From the NCBI GenBank assembly GCA_903839585.1, contig CAIMCU010000104.1:1-15532 (forward strand): a stretch of 15,532 nt of DNA, written 5' to 3'. Made by a program: the position numbers and the translations under genes. The stretch is from an uncultured Actinomycetes bacterium (GTDB lineage Bacteria; Actinomycetota; Actinomycetes; Nanopelagicales; Nanopelagicaceae). Shown in pieces: positions 7,836 to 14,375 of the stretch; the first letter of the stretch is position 1, and each line of letters opens with the position of its first letter. Under the pieces are notes generated by a model, which was given only the letters and a program-made list of their open reading frames with translations, searched no databases and was not told the DNA's origin.

Positions 7836-9407
7836 TTAAGCTACGAACCCAACAGAGCGAAGTGTGAAGTTATTTAGAGAGTTACCCTCAGGGTTACCTG
7901 TTCCAAATCCGTCAATCTTTGCACTGTATCCATCTACCTTGTTGTAGAAAGAGGTGATGATGTACGCACCATCGTCATACTCAATCTTCTGAGCGTCGGC
8001 GATGATTTCATTACGTACGCTCGTGCTTGTTGTTTTGATAGCTTTCTTAATTAGAGCTTCGTATGAAGCGTTGCTCCAACCAGTCTCTTTTGAGTATCCA
8101 CCACCCATGTAGACCAACTTTGCATGATCGAGATAACCACGTGCAAGGTAGTAGTCCATGGAGAAGACAGATGCTCCTGGCCAACCATCCCAGAAGTCAG
8201 AAGGTGTTGTGACCTTTACGGTTACACCTGCTTGCTTTGCATTAAATGCAAAAATCTGAGGGATAGTGAGCATTCCAGCTGCATCATCTTCAGTCTTGAG
8301 TTCCATCTCTGGCAGAGTTACGCCAGACTTCTTAAGAAGTGACTTTGCCTGCTCTGGATCGTAGTCACGCTGCTTTAGCTTCTTATTTGAACCTGGATCG
8401 AAGTATCCGAGTACATCGTTTCCGAGTACAGCGTTACCTGCGTATGCCTGCTTTACAACAGCTTCACGGTCGATCATCAAACGGAAAGCTTTACGCACGT
8501 CAGGATTGTTGAATGGCGCCTTAAGAGCGTTCATAACGATTGGAACGAATGAACCAGCCTTTGCATTCAAAACCTTGAACTTCTTGTTGGCCTTAACAAC
8601 ACTTATCTGTGATGTTGGAAGGTCTGTAATTGCATCAACCTGGCCACTGATAAGTGCGTTTACGCGGGCAGTCTCATCTGGGAATGAAATCATTTCCACG
8701 GAGTCAACATATGGCTCACCTGTGCGCCAGTAGTCTGCGTTCTTTGTGTAAACACTCTTTACGCCTGGTGTAAATGACTTGTACTTGAATGGACCAGTAC
8801 CCACAGGTGAAGCGGCGTTGTATCCAACCGGAACGATTCCCATTGCGTAGTTAGCGAAGGGTTCGTTGAAAAGCACATCTGCAGCTTTTAGTCCAACTGA
8901 GACTGTGTATTTATCAACTTTCTTCAACTTAGCTGCGTCAACTCCAGCAAGTGCGCTTTTGCGAACCGCACCAGTTGCAGGATCCATAACACGCTTGATT
9001 GTGAAAATGACATCGTCTGCTGTGAGTTCGCGCCCATTGTGGAACTTAATTCCCTTTTTAACACGAATGGTCCATACATCTCCAGTTTTGTTTGGAGTAA
9101 AGGACTCTGCAAGTTCATTAACTAAACCGAACTTTGAGTCACGAACAACTAGGCGATCGTATAACTGGTACTGACGAGCAGTATCAGCAGTGAAGCCTCC
9201 GAGGTGAGCATCCTGAGTCTCTTTGGTGCTGCCTGATCCGAGACCGATTCGAAGCACTCCGCCTCTTTTTAGTCTTGCTGTCGCTGCATTAGCAGATGGT
9301 GCAAGCATTGCACCGCTACCAGCGATCAGAAGACCACCAGTTGCGGCTCCCATCAGTACGCCACGGCGCGATAGATCGCCGATGCCGCTGTTATCTTGTT
9401 CTTGCAT
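7836..9407 (-). CDS. Family 5 ABC transporter solute-binding protein, Tat-exported
   Basis: A 523-residue extracytoplasmic binding protein of the SBP_bac_5 (dipeptide/oligopeptide/nickel) family. It begins with a twin-arginine signal: SRRGVLMG with R14-R15, a hydrophobic stretch to about residue 35, and a probable signal peptidase I site after SANA (residue 41). No lipobox Cys is seen, so it may be free or held by the permease. Family hallmarks are the N-terminal GGVLRIGL strand, the FHNGRELTADDVIFTIKRV region (about 122-140), and GTGPFKYKSF. Family 5 proteins bind peptides but also sugars, opines, metals and organic acids, so the ligand is open; the operon context points to the compound catabolised here. 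Its permease partner is probably the DppB-type fragment at the left edge. A good AGAGGAAAC ribosome site precedes the ATG, with a palindrome and a stem-loop just upstream. Confidence 0.93.
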   Translation of the reverse strand: MQEQDNSGIGDLSRRGVLMGAATGGLLIAGSGAMLAPSANAATARLKRGGVLRIGLGSGSTKETQDAHLGGFTADTARQYQLYDRLVVRDSKFGLVNELAESFTPNKTGDVWTIRVKKGIKFHNGRELTADDVIFTIKRVMDPATGAVRKSALAGVDAAKLKKVDKYTVSVGLKAADVLFNEPFANYAMGIVPVGYNAASPVGTGPFKYKSFTPGVKSVYTKNADYWRTGEPYVDSVEMISFPDETARVNALISGQVDAITDLPTSQISVVKANKKFKVLNAKAGSFVPIVMNALKAPFNNPDVRKAFRLMIDREAVVKQAYAGNAVLGNDVLGYFDPGSNKKLKQRDYDPEQAKSLLKKSGVTLPEMELKTEDDAAGMLTIPQIFAFNAKQAGVTVKVTTPSDFWDGWPGASVFSMDYYLARGYLDHAKLVYMGGGYSKETGWSNASYEALIKKAIKTTSTSVRNEIIADAQKIEYDDGAYIITSFYNKVDGYSAKIDGFGTGNPEGNSLNNFTLRSVGFVA

Positions 9408-9418
9408 TTTGTTTCCTC

Positions 9419-9430
9419 TCCTAGCTAGGA
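9419..9430. promoter_or_regulatory. 12-base perfect palindrome in front of the solute-binding protein gene
   Basis: TCCTAGCTAGGA is a perfect palindrome lying 11 bases upstream of the solute-binding protein start. On the coding strand its last bases run into the AGGAGAGGAAAC ribosome site, so a protein bound here, or pairing of the mRNA, could affect translation of this gene. Function not established; a short palindrome can occur by chance. Confidence 0.35.
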
Positions 9431-9431
9431 A

Positions 9432-9460
9432 AGATAAACGCTCGCGATGGGCGTTTATCT
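9432..9460 (-). promoter_or_regulatory. Intercistronic stem-loop between reductase and solute-binding protein genes
   Basis: AGATAAACGC (9432-9441) and GCGTTTATCT (9451-9460) are perfect 10-base inverted arms around a 9-base loop, ten bases beyond the stop of the reductase gene. On the transcribed (minus) strand the stem is followed by only a short, broken T run, so it is not a classical strong terminator. Likely roles are partial termination or protection of an mRNA end, giving different levels of the reductase and the binding protein. A perfect 10-base stem in a 62-base gap is unlikely to be chance. Confidence 0.55.
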
Positions 9461-9469
9461 GTACTGCAT

Positions 9470-10705
9470 TTACTTCTTACCGAGACCCTTAGTTGGAGCT
9501 CCAATGAGGATCGCGGTATTTCCGAGCGCTAAATCTCCCTCATGCATACGTTGGTGTGCATCAGGAATTTCATCGAATGTCAGCACTTCGCCGAGTGCTG
9601 GGTGGATTGCTCCAGATGTGAGCATCTTGTTGAATTCAATCGCTTGCTGATCATTTGTTCCGTGTGAACCTTGGAAACGCTTTTGACGTGTCCAGTGGTA
9701 ACGAAGATCAACAACAGCTGAGTAGCCAGTTGTACCTGCGCAGATAACAACCATTCCGCCTGGTTCGCAGACAAAGATAGATGTTGGAACTGTTGCCTCA
9801 CCTGGGTGCTCAATAACGATCGCTGGATCCTTTTTCTCTCCAACAATCTCCCAAATCTTTGCACCGAAGGCACGTGCGCCAGCTGTCCAAGCTTTCTGGC
9901 CAGCATCATCTGTCCAGTGTGGAGGAGTGCCCCAATGAGAGAACTCATTACGGTTGATGTATCCCTTTGCGCCAAGCTGCATGCAGTACTCACCGCGCTT
10001 GTCATCGGAGACAACGGCAACAGGGATAGCACCAACAGCTTTTGCTAATTGAATAGCCATGGAGCCGACTCCACCTGAACCGCCCCATACAAGAACGACA
10101 TCGCCCTTCTTTGTATCGTGTGGCGCCCATCCAAACATCATGCGGTAAGCCGTTGTTCCGCAAAGAGTAGAAGCAGCTGCCTCCTCCCATGTAAGGGATG
10201 GAGCTTTAGGCAAGCATTGGTGGTCTTGAACAATTGTGAACTGACCGAACGCTCCGTAATTCGTTTGATAGCCCCATGTCTTTGAAGAGCGAGCAATCAT
10301 TGGATCTTTTCCTGCAAGCACCCAAGGATCATCTGCATCCCACCAACCGTGGTGAACAGCGACTTCATCGCCAACCTTTACAGAGGTAACTCCTTCGCCA
10401 ACTGCATAAACGATTCCTGCAGCATCGCTACCACCGACGTGAAAATCCTCTGGCTCGCCAGCTTTTTGACGGGCTGCAATAACATCGATTGGAATTCCAC
10501 GAGCAGCCCATACGTTGTTGTAGTTAATTCCAGCTGCCATAACAGCTACGAGAACTTCACCGCGCTTTGGCTTAGGGGTTGGTACCTCTTCTATTTGAAA
10601 TGCATCCTTTGGTTCGCCAAGACGATTAGATCGAATTACATGGGCAAACATCGTTGGAGGAACTTCGCCTATTGGCGGAAGCGTTCCGATTGGATAAGCA
10701 CTCAT
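9470..10705 (-). CDS. Crotonyl-CoA carboxylase/reductase-like enoyl-CoA reductase (MDR family)
   Basis: A 411-residue medium-chain dehydrogenase of the crotonyl-CoA carboxylase/reductase (CCR) branch, which reduces an enoyl-CoA with NADPH and, in true CCRs, adds CO2 to the resulting enolate. Family marks are INYNNVW (catalytic-pocket Asn at residue 61), VGGSDAAGIV, WGYQTNYG, the nucleotide motif WGGSGGVGS (207-215), IEHPGEATVP and QGSHGTND (His348). Of the four CO2-binding residues known from the Kitasatospora enzyme (Asn81, Phe170, Glu171, His365), Asn and His are kept, Phe is Tyr146, and Glu is Gln147. The enzyme may thus reduce without efficient carboxylation. The ATG at 10705 was chosen; an in-frame TTG at 10777 would add 24 residues but lies inside the promoter and has no ribosome site. 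First gene of the operon, divergent from the iclR-type gene. Confidence 0.85.
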   Translation of the reverse strand: MSAYPIGTLPPIGEVPPTMFAHVIRSNRLGEPKDAFQIEEVPTPKPKRGEVLVAVMAAGINYNNVWAARGIPIDVIAARQKAGEPEDFHVGGSDAAGIVYAVGEGVTSVKVGDEVAVHHGWWDADDPWVLAGKDPMIARSSKTWGYQTNYGAFGQFTIVQDHQCLPKAPSLTWEEAAASTLCGTTAYRMMFGWAPHDTKKGDVVLVWGGSGGVGSMAIQLAKAVGAIPVAVVSDDKRGEYCMQLGAKGYINRNEFSHWGTPPHWTDDAGQKAWTAGARAFGAKIWEIVGEKKDPAIVIEHPGEATVPTSIFVCEPGGMVVICAGTTGYSAVVDLRYHWTRQKRFQGSHGTNDQQAIEFNKMLTSGAIHPALGEVLTFDEIPDAHQRMHEGDLALGNTAILIGAPTKGLGKK

Positions 10706-10748
10706 CGTTGAGGTCCAACTTTCTTGTACGGCTCTAATGGATGGCTTG

Positions 10749-10777
10749 AAACTAGGTGTCGGTACGATTCCATACAA
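10749..10777 (-). promoter_or_regulatory. Probable promoter of the catabolic operon
   Basis: On the minus strand TTGTAT (10777-10772) is followed after 17 bases by TAGTTT (10754-10749), which fits a sigma-70 -35 and the TANNNT -10 form common in actinobacteria. Transcription would begin near 10742 and leave a leader of about 37 bases before the ATG at 10705, with a weak GGA ribosome site. The -35 lies within the ACAAC-N4-GTTGT inverted repeat. Confidence 0.45.
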
Positions 10778-10787
10778 CTAGGGTTGT
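10774..10787. promoter_or_regulatory. Inverted repeat ACAAC-N4-GTTGT, probable operator for the IclR-type regulator
   Basis: ACAAC (10774-10778) and GTTGT (10783-10787) are perfect inverted arms with a 4-base spacer. The 14-base site sits between divergent genes and overlaps the -35 elements proposed for both. IclR-family proteins bind short palindromes in just this position, acting as repressor or activator of the divergent operon and often of their own gene. That this site is bound by the neighbouring regulator is an inference from place and symmetry. Confidence 0.45.
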
Positions 10788-10813
10788 GCATATGGCAAAT
10801 AACGGTTTAGCAT
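10784..10813 (+). promoter_or_regulatory. Probable promoter of the iclR-type gene, predicting a leaderless mRNA
   Basis: TTGTGC (10784-10789) and TAGCAT (10808-10813), 18 bases apart, form a plausible -35/-10 pair. The -10 ends seven bases before the ATG at 10820, so transcription would start at or next to the A of the start codon. No ribosome site is present before this ATG, which fits a leaderless transcript. The -35 overlaps the inverted repeat. Confidence 0.4.
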
Positions 10814-10819
10814 CGCGTC

Positions 10820-11599
10820 ATGAGCTCTAAACGCCAGACCAACTCAGCTGGACTTCGCCGAGACATCGAACTCCTCGAGGTGCTTGGAAAGCATGAGACT
10901 GAGCATCGATCTGGGCTTGGGGTCATCAGAATCGCCGAGTTAGCCGGGCGAGAGAAGACACAGGTCTCGCGTGCGCTATCAACTTTGGCAGAGCAAGGCT
11001 TGGTCGATCGAGATCCGAAGACTTTGTTGTATCGATTAGGTTGGCGCCTCTATGCATTGAGTGCACAAACCTATGAAGCACACCTTGTTGCTGTTGCAAC
11101 ACCGTACCTACGTCGCTTGGCGGAGTTAACACAGGAGACAACTCATCTTTGCGTTCTTCGACAGGATGAGGTCTTGACGCTATCTACCGCATCTCCTGCT
11201 CACGGTTTTCGTGCGGTGTGGGAAGGTCTGACCTCACCGGCGCCTTCAACATCGGCTGGTCGTGTTTTAGTTTGCGAATGGGATGAAACCTCAATCCGTT
11301 CCAAGTGGACAGCGCCCATGCTCGCAAGTGTGAGCGGGGTGCGAAAGTTTGCTTCAACCGATGAGTTTGCATCTGAGCTTTTGAAGATTCGCCAACAGGG
11401 TTTTTCTATCGTGGATGAAGAGTTTGAAATTGGAGTAGTTGGATGCTCAGCCCCTATTCGTGATGCATCTGGTCGAATCGTAGCTGCACTCAATATAGGA
11501 GCTCCTAAGTCAAGATTAGAGAGCAAACTTGATCAAGCCGCCCGCATAACTCGTAAGGTTGCGCGTGAGCTTTCGGAGACCCTTTACGCTCCGCTCTAG
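10820..11599 (+). CDS. IclR-family transcriptional regulator
   Basis: A 259-residue regulator of usual IclR length. An N-terminal winged helix-turn-helix covers about residues 12-78, with the recognition region in AELAGREKTQVSRALSTL and the wing at LVDRDPKTLLYRLG. The C-terminal ligand-binding domain covers about 85-255; its typical late segment is GVVGCSAPIRDASGRIVAAL (205-224), where a small organic acid would bind. It is transcribed away from the catabolic operon, with 114 bases between the two start codons holding a shared inverted repeat, the usual layout of a pathway-specific IclR regulator. The inducer is probably the operon's substrate or an intermediate. The ATG lacks a ribosome site and probably starts a leaderless mRNA. 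The stop is followed by only a weak stem, so some read-through to ppdK is possible. Confidence 0.92.
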   Translation: MSSKRQTNSAGLRRDIELLEVLGKHETEHRSGLGVIRIAELAGREKTQVSRALSTLAEQGLVDRDPKTLLYRLGWRLYALSAQTYEAHLVAVATPYLRRLAELTQETTHLCVLRQDEVLTLSTASPAHGFRAVWEGLTSPAPSTSAGRVLVCEWDETSIRSKWTAPMLASVSGVRKFASTDEFASELLKIRQQGFSIVDEEFEIGVVGCSAPIRDASGRIVAALNIGAPKSRLESKLDQAARITRKVARELSETLYAPL

Positions 11600-11693
11600 C
11601 GGCGTTGCCTAAATAACACTTGCCATTTGCGCATCTTTGGTGCGAAAGCACCCTTGAGTTCGTTACATTTCAACCAACTCAATGAGGAGCGAA
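11600..11693 (+). promoter_or_regulatory. iclR-ppdK intergenic region: weak stem and possible ppdK promoter
   Basis: A stem of seven pairs with one bulged G (TTT-G-CGCA at 11626-11633 with TGCGAAA at 11641-11647) follows the regulator gene but has no T run, so termination would be weak. TACATT (11664-11669) matches a TANNNT -10, with TGCGAA (11641-11646) as a poor -35 at 17 bases. A GAGGAG ribosome site (11684-11689) ends the region and points to the ATG at 11694 instead of the in-frame ATG at 11682, which has no such site. Confidence 0.3.
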
Positions 11694-14375
11694 ATGTCAC
11701 AACGACATATATATCCATTCACCTTTGGTGACATGTCCCAGAAAGATTTGCTGGGCGGAAAAGGTGCAAACCTTGCCGAAATGGTGCGCATCGGATTACC
11801 GGTTCCTCCTGGATTTACAATTGCAACAACGGCATGCCGTGAGTATTTGAAGTCTGGTGAGTTTCCAAAAACACTCCGACAGGAGATATCTGAATCTCTG
11901 AGCGCTCTTGAAAAAGAGCTCGGTAAAACATTTGGCGGAAGCAAGAATCCCCTTCTAGTCTCAGTTCGATCCGGTGCAAAGTTTTCTATGCCAGGCATGA
12001 TGGAGACAGTCCTTAACGTTGGAATAACTCCAGAGGTAGCCCAATCGATGGCAGATACTTCCGGCAATCCTCGCTTTGCATGGGACTCATACCGTCGCTT
12101 TATTGAGATGTACGGAAAAATTGTCTGCGATGTTGCACCTGATGAGTTCCATAAGGTTGAAGCGCGAACACTAACTACCTATAAAGTTGAAAGCTTGCAG
12201 TTACTCGATGTTGAAGGACTTAAGGTTTTGGCCGATGGATTTATCAAGGTTATTGAAGCTGCCACTGGCAAGAGCTTTCCAACCGATCCTCGCGAACATC
12301 TCATCGACTCTATCGAAGCGGTTTTTAAATCCTGGAACTCTGAAAGAGCTCAGCTCTATCGTCGCCGTGAACGCATCCCTTCTGATTTGGGAACTGCGGT
12401 AAACATTCAATCTATGGTCTTTGGAAATCTAAGTGATGACTCTGGAACCGGTGTTGCATTTACTCGCAATCCATCGACAGGGGAGATCGGTGCCTACGGT
12501 GATTACTTACAGAAAGCCCAAGGCGAAGATGTTGTAGCAGGTATTCGAACACCGATGTCACTTGATGAGTTTGGAAAGCTAGAACCTAAGACACATGGTG
12601 AGTTAGAGAAGATCATGGTTCTTCTTGAAAAACACTACAAAGATCTATGCGACATCGAGTTCACCATTGAAAAAGGCAAGCTCTATATTCTGCAAACTCG
12701 CGTCGGCAAGCGCACTGCAGAGGCAGCATTTCGTATCGCACTTCAGTTTGTCGATGAAGGCAAGATAACAATGGATGAAGCTCTCACTCGCACAAGTGGT
12801 GATCAGCTTGCGATGTTAATGTTCCCTCAGTTTGATACGCGAGGAAGTTTGACAGAGATTGCGAGAGGAATACCCGCCTCACCTGGGGCAGCTGTCGGCG
12901 AAGCGGTCTTCGACTCCAAGAGAGCATTTGATTTGAGCAAAGCCGGTAAGAAGGTAATTCTTGTCCGACGCGAGACAAGTCCTGATGACCTCGTTGGAAT
13001 GGTTGCAGCTGAGGGTATTTTGACCAGCAGGGGTGGCAAGACTTCTCACGCCGCTGTTGTTGCACGCGGTATGGGAAAGACAGCAATATGTGGAACAGAC
13101 TCAATCTCTGTTGATGAGCGAGCAAACTTATTTACAGTGGGTGCACACACAATCTATGAAGGCGATGTTATTTCAATCGATGGAACGACAGGAATCGTTT
13201 ACTTGGGCTCTGTACCTGTTGTTGCATCATCAGTTACCTCATACCTTGAAGGAAGATTGTCTGCAGAAAGCGATGAGGCATCTCCGGTTGTAAAGGCGGT
13301 AGATCGAATCCTCTCTCACGCTGACTCTAAGCGAGCTCTTGAGGTTAGAACCAACGCCGATACACCTGAGGATGCAATTCGAGCCAGAATTCTTGGAGCT
13401 CAAGGTGTTGGACTTTGCCGCACAGAGCACATGTTTTTGGGAGCACGTCGTTCATATGTTGAACGCTTAGTACTTGCAGAGAATGAGGATGTACAGCGCG
13501 GAGTAATCAGCGAGATGGAGCCTCTTCAACGCGCAGATTTCGTCGGAATTATGATGGCGATGTCTGGGCTTCCGGTAACTATTCGCTTACTAGATCCACC
13601 GCTACATGAGTTTTTACCTCCTCTGACAGAGTTAAGCGCTCAGGTCGCTCGCAGTGAGGCGTTAGGTGAGGAGATTTCTCCACGAGATCGTGCACTCTTT
13701 GCAGCGGTACGACGTTTACATGAAGCCAACCCAATGCTTGGACTTCGTGGAGTTCGCCTTGGAATTCTTATTCCAGAGCTTTACAAGATGCAGGTTCGAG
13801 CCTTAGTTCACGCCTACTTAGAGGTAAAAAAGTTAGGACATGATCCAAAGCCTGAGGTCATGATTCCGTTGGTATCTACTCAACGCGAGCTTTTGTACTT
13901 GCGCGAAACCCTCGAGCAGGAGATTGCGCATACTTTCAAAGGCAGTAAGCAAGACTGTGAAATCCCAATTGGCACGATGATTGAGACTCCTAGAGCTGCG
14001 ATTACCGCTGATCGACTTGGTGTGCACGCCGACTTCTTCTCCTTTGGAACAAATGATTTAACACAGCTAACATGGGCCTTTAGTCGAGATGATGTTGAAT
14101 CCACCTTCTTGCCTCGCTACTTAGATTTAGAGCTCGTTCCCTTTAATCCTTTTGAGTCTCTAGATGAGGCGGGGGTAGGAATCCTGGTTGGCAAGGCTGT
14201 TGAGTTAGCTAGAGGTTTGCGCAGCGACTTTAAGCTTGGTATCTGCGGAGAGCATGGAGGAGATCCTCGCAGCATTCACTTCTTCCATAAACTCGGATTG
14301 AACTACGTATCCTGCTCGCCATTTAGAGTGCCAATCGCTCGTTTGGAGTCAGGAAGAGCAGCCGTTGCAAAGTAA
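11694..14375 (+). CDS. ppdK: Pyruvate, phosphate dikinase
   Basis: An 893-residue pyruvate phosphate dikinase, normal length, interconverting pyruvate + ATP + phosphate with phosphoenolpyruvate + AMP + pyrophosphate in the cytoplasm. The N-terminal ATP-grasp region starts with LLGGKGANLAEM and includes RSGAKFSMPGMMETVLN and FTRNPSTGE. The swivelling phosphohistidine domain carries the catalytic His452 in GGKTSHAAVVARGMG, where many family members have GGMTSHAA. The C-terminal PEP/pyruvate barrel includes GLCRTEHMF, GTMIETPRAA, SFGTNDLTQ and the catalytic Cys851 in GICGEHGGDP, then SCSPFRVPIARL. All key residues are present, so it should be active. The start at 11694 is preferred over 11682 for its GAGGAG site. 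It may serve gluconeogenesis from acids broken down to pyruvate, or glycolysis with pyrophosphate. The next gene overlaps its end. Confidence 0.97.
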   Translation: MSQRHIYPFTFGDMSQKDLLGGKGANLAEMVRIGLPVPPGFTIATTACREYLKSGEFPKTLRQEISESLSALEKELGKTFGGSKNPLLVSVRSGAKFSMPGMMETVLNVGITPEVAQSMADTSGNPRFAWDSYRRFIEMYGKIVCDVAPDEFHKVEARTLTTYKVESLQLLDVEGLKVLADGFIKVIEAATGKSFPTDPREHLIDSIEAVFKSWNSERAQLYRRRERIPSDLGTAVNIQSMVFGNLSDDSGTGVAFTRNPSTGEIGAYGDYLQKAQGEDVVAGIRTPMSLDEFGKLEPKTHGELEKIMVLLEKHYKDLCDIEFTIEKGKLYILQTRVGKRTAEAAFRIALQFVDEGKITMDEALTRTSGDQLAMLMFPQFDTRGSLTEIARGIPASPGAAVGEAVFDSKRAFDLSKAGKKVILVRRETSPDDLVGMVAAEGILTSRGGKTSHAAVVARGMGKTAICGTDSISVDERANLFTVGAHTIYEGDVISIDGTTGIVYLGSVPVVASSVTSYLEGRLSAESDEASPVVKAVDRILSHADSKRALEVRTNADTPEDAIRARILGAQGVGLCRTEHMFLGARRSYVERLVLAENEDVQRGVISEMEPLQRADFVGIMMAMSGLPVTIRLLDPPLHEFLPPLTELSAQVARSEALGEEISPRDRALFAAVRRLHEANPMLGLRGVRLGILIPELYKMQVRALVHAYLEVKKLGHDPKPEVMIPLVSTQRELLYLRETLEQEIAHTFKGSKQDCEIPIGTMIETPRAAITADRLGVHADFFSFGTNDLTQLTWAFSRDDVESTFLPRYLDLELVPFNPFESLDEAGVGILVGKAVELARGLRSDFKLGICGEHGGDPRSIHFFHKLGLNYVSCSPFRVPIARLESGRAAVAK
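14351..14356 (+). promoter_or_regulatory. Ribosome binding site deciding a TTG start
   Basis: AGGAAG inside the end of ppdK lies eight bases before TTG at 14365 and supports this uncommon start for the transporter gene. No comparable site precedes the in-frame GTG (14407) or ATG (14410), and starting there would remove part of the first membrane helix. Confidence 0.5.

Noticed and set aside
10706..10777. N-terminal extension of the CCR-like protein from TTG 10777
   Set aside because: The 24 added residues match no family sequence, the TTG lies in the inverted repeat and -35 region, and no ribosome site precedes it.
12950..13080. Lys in place of Met in the PPDK phosphohistidine motif (GGKTSHAA) as a possible functional change
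   Set aside because: Catalytic His and flanking residues are intact and I believe this variant occurs in actinobacterial enzymes, so it is more likely lineage variation than altered function.
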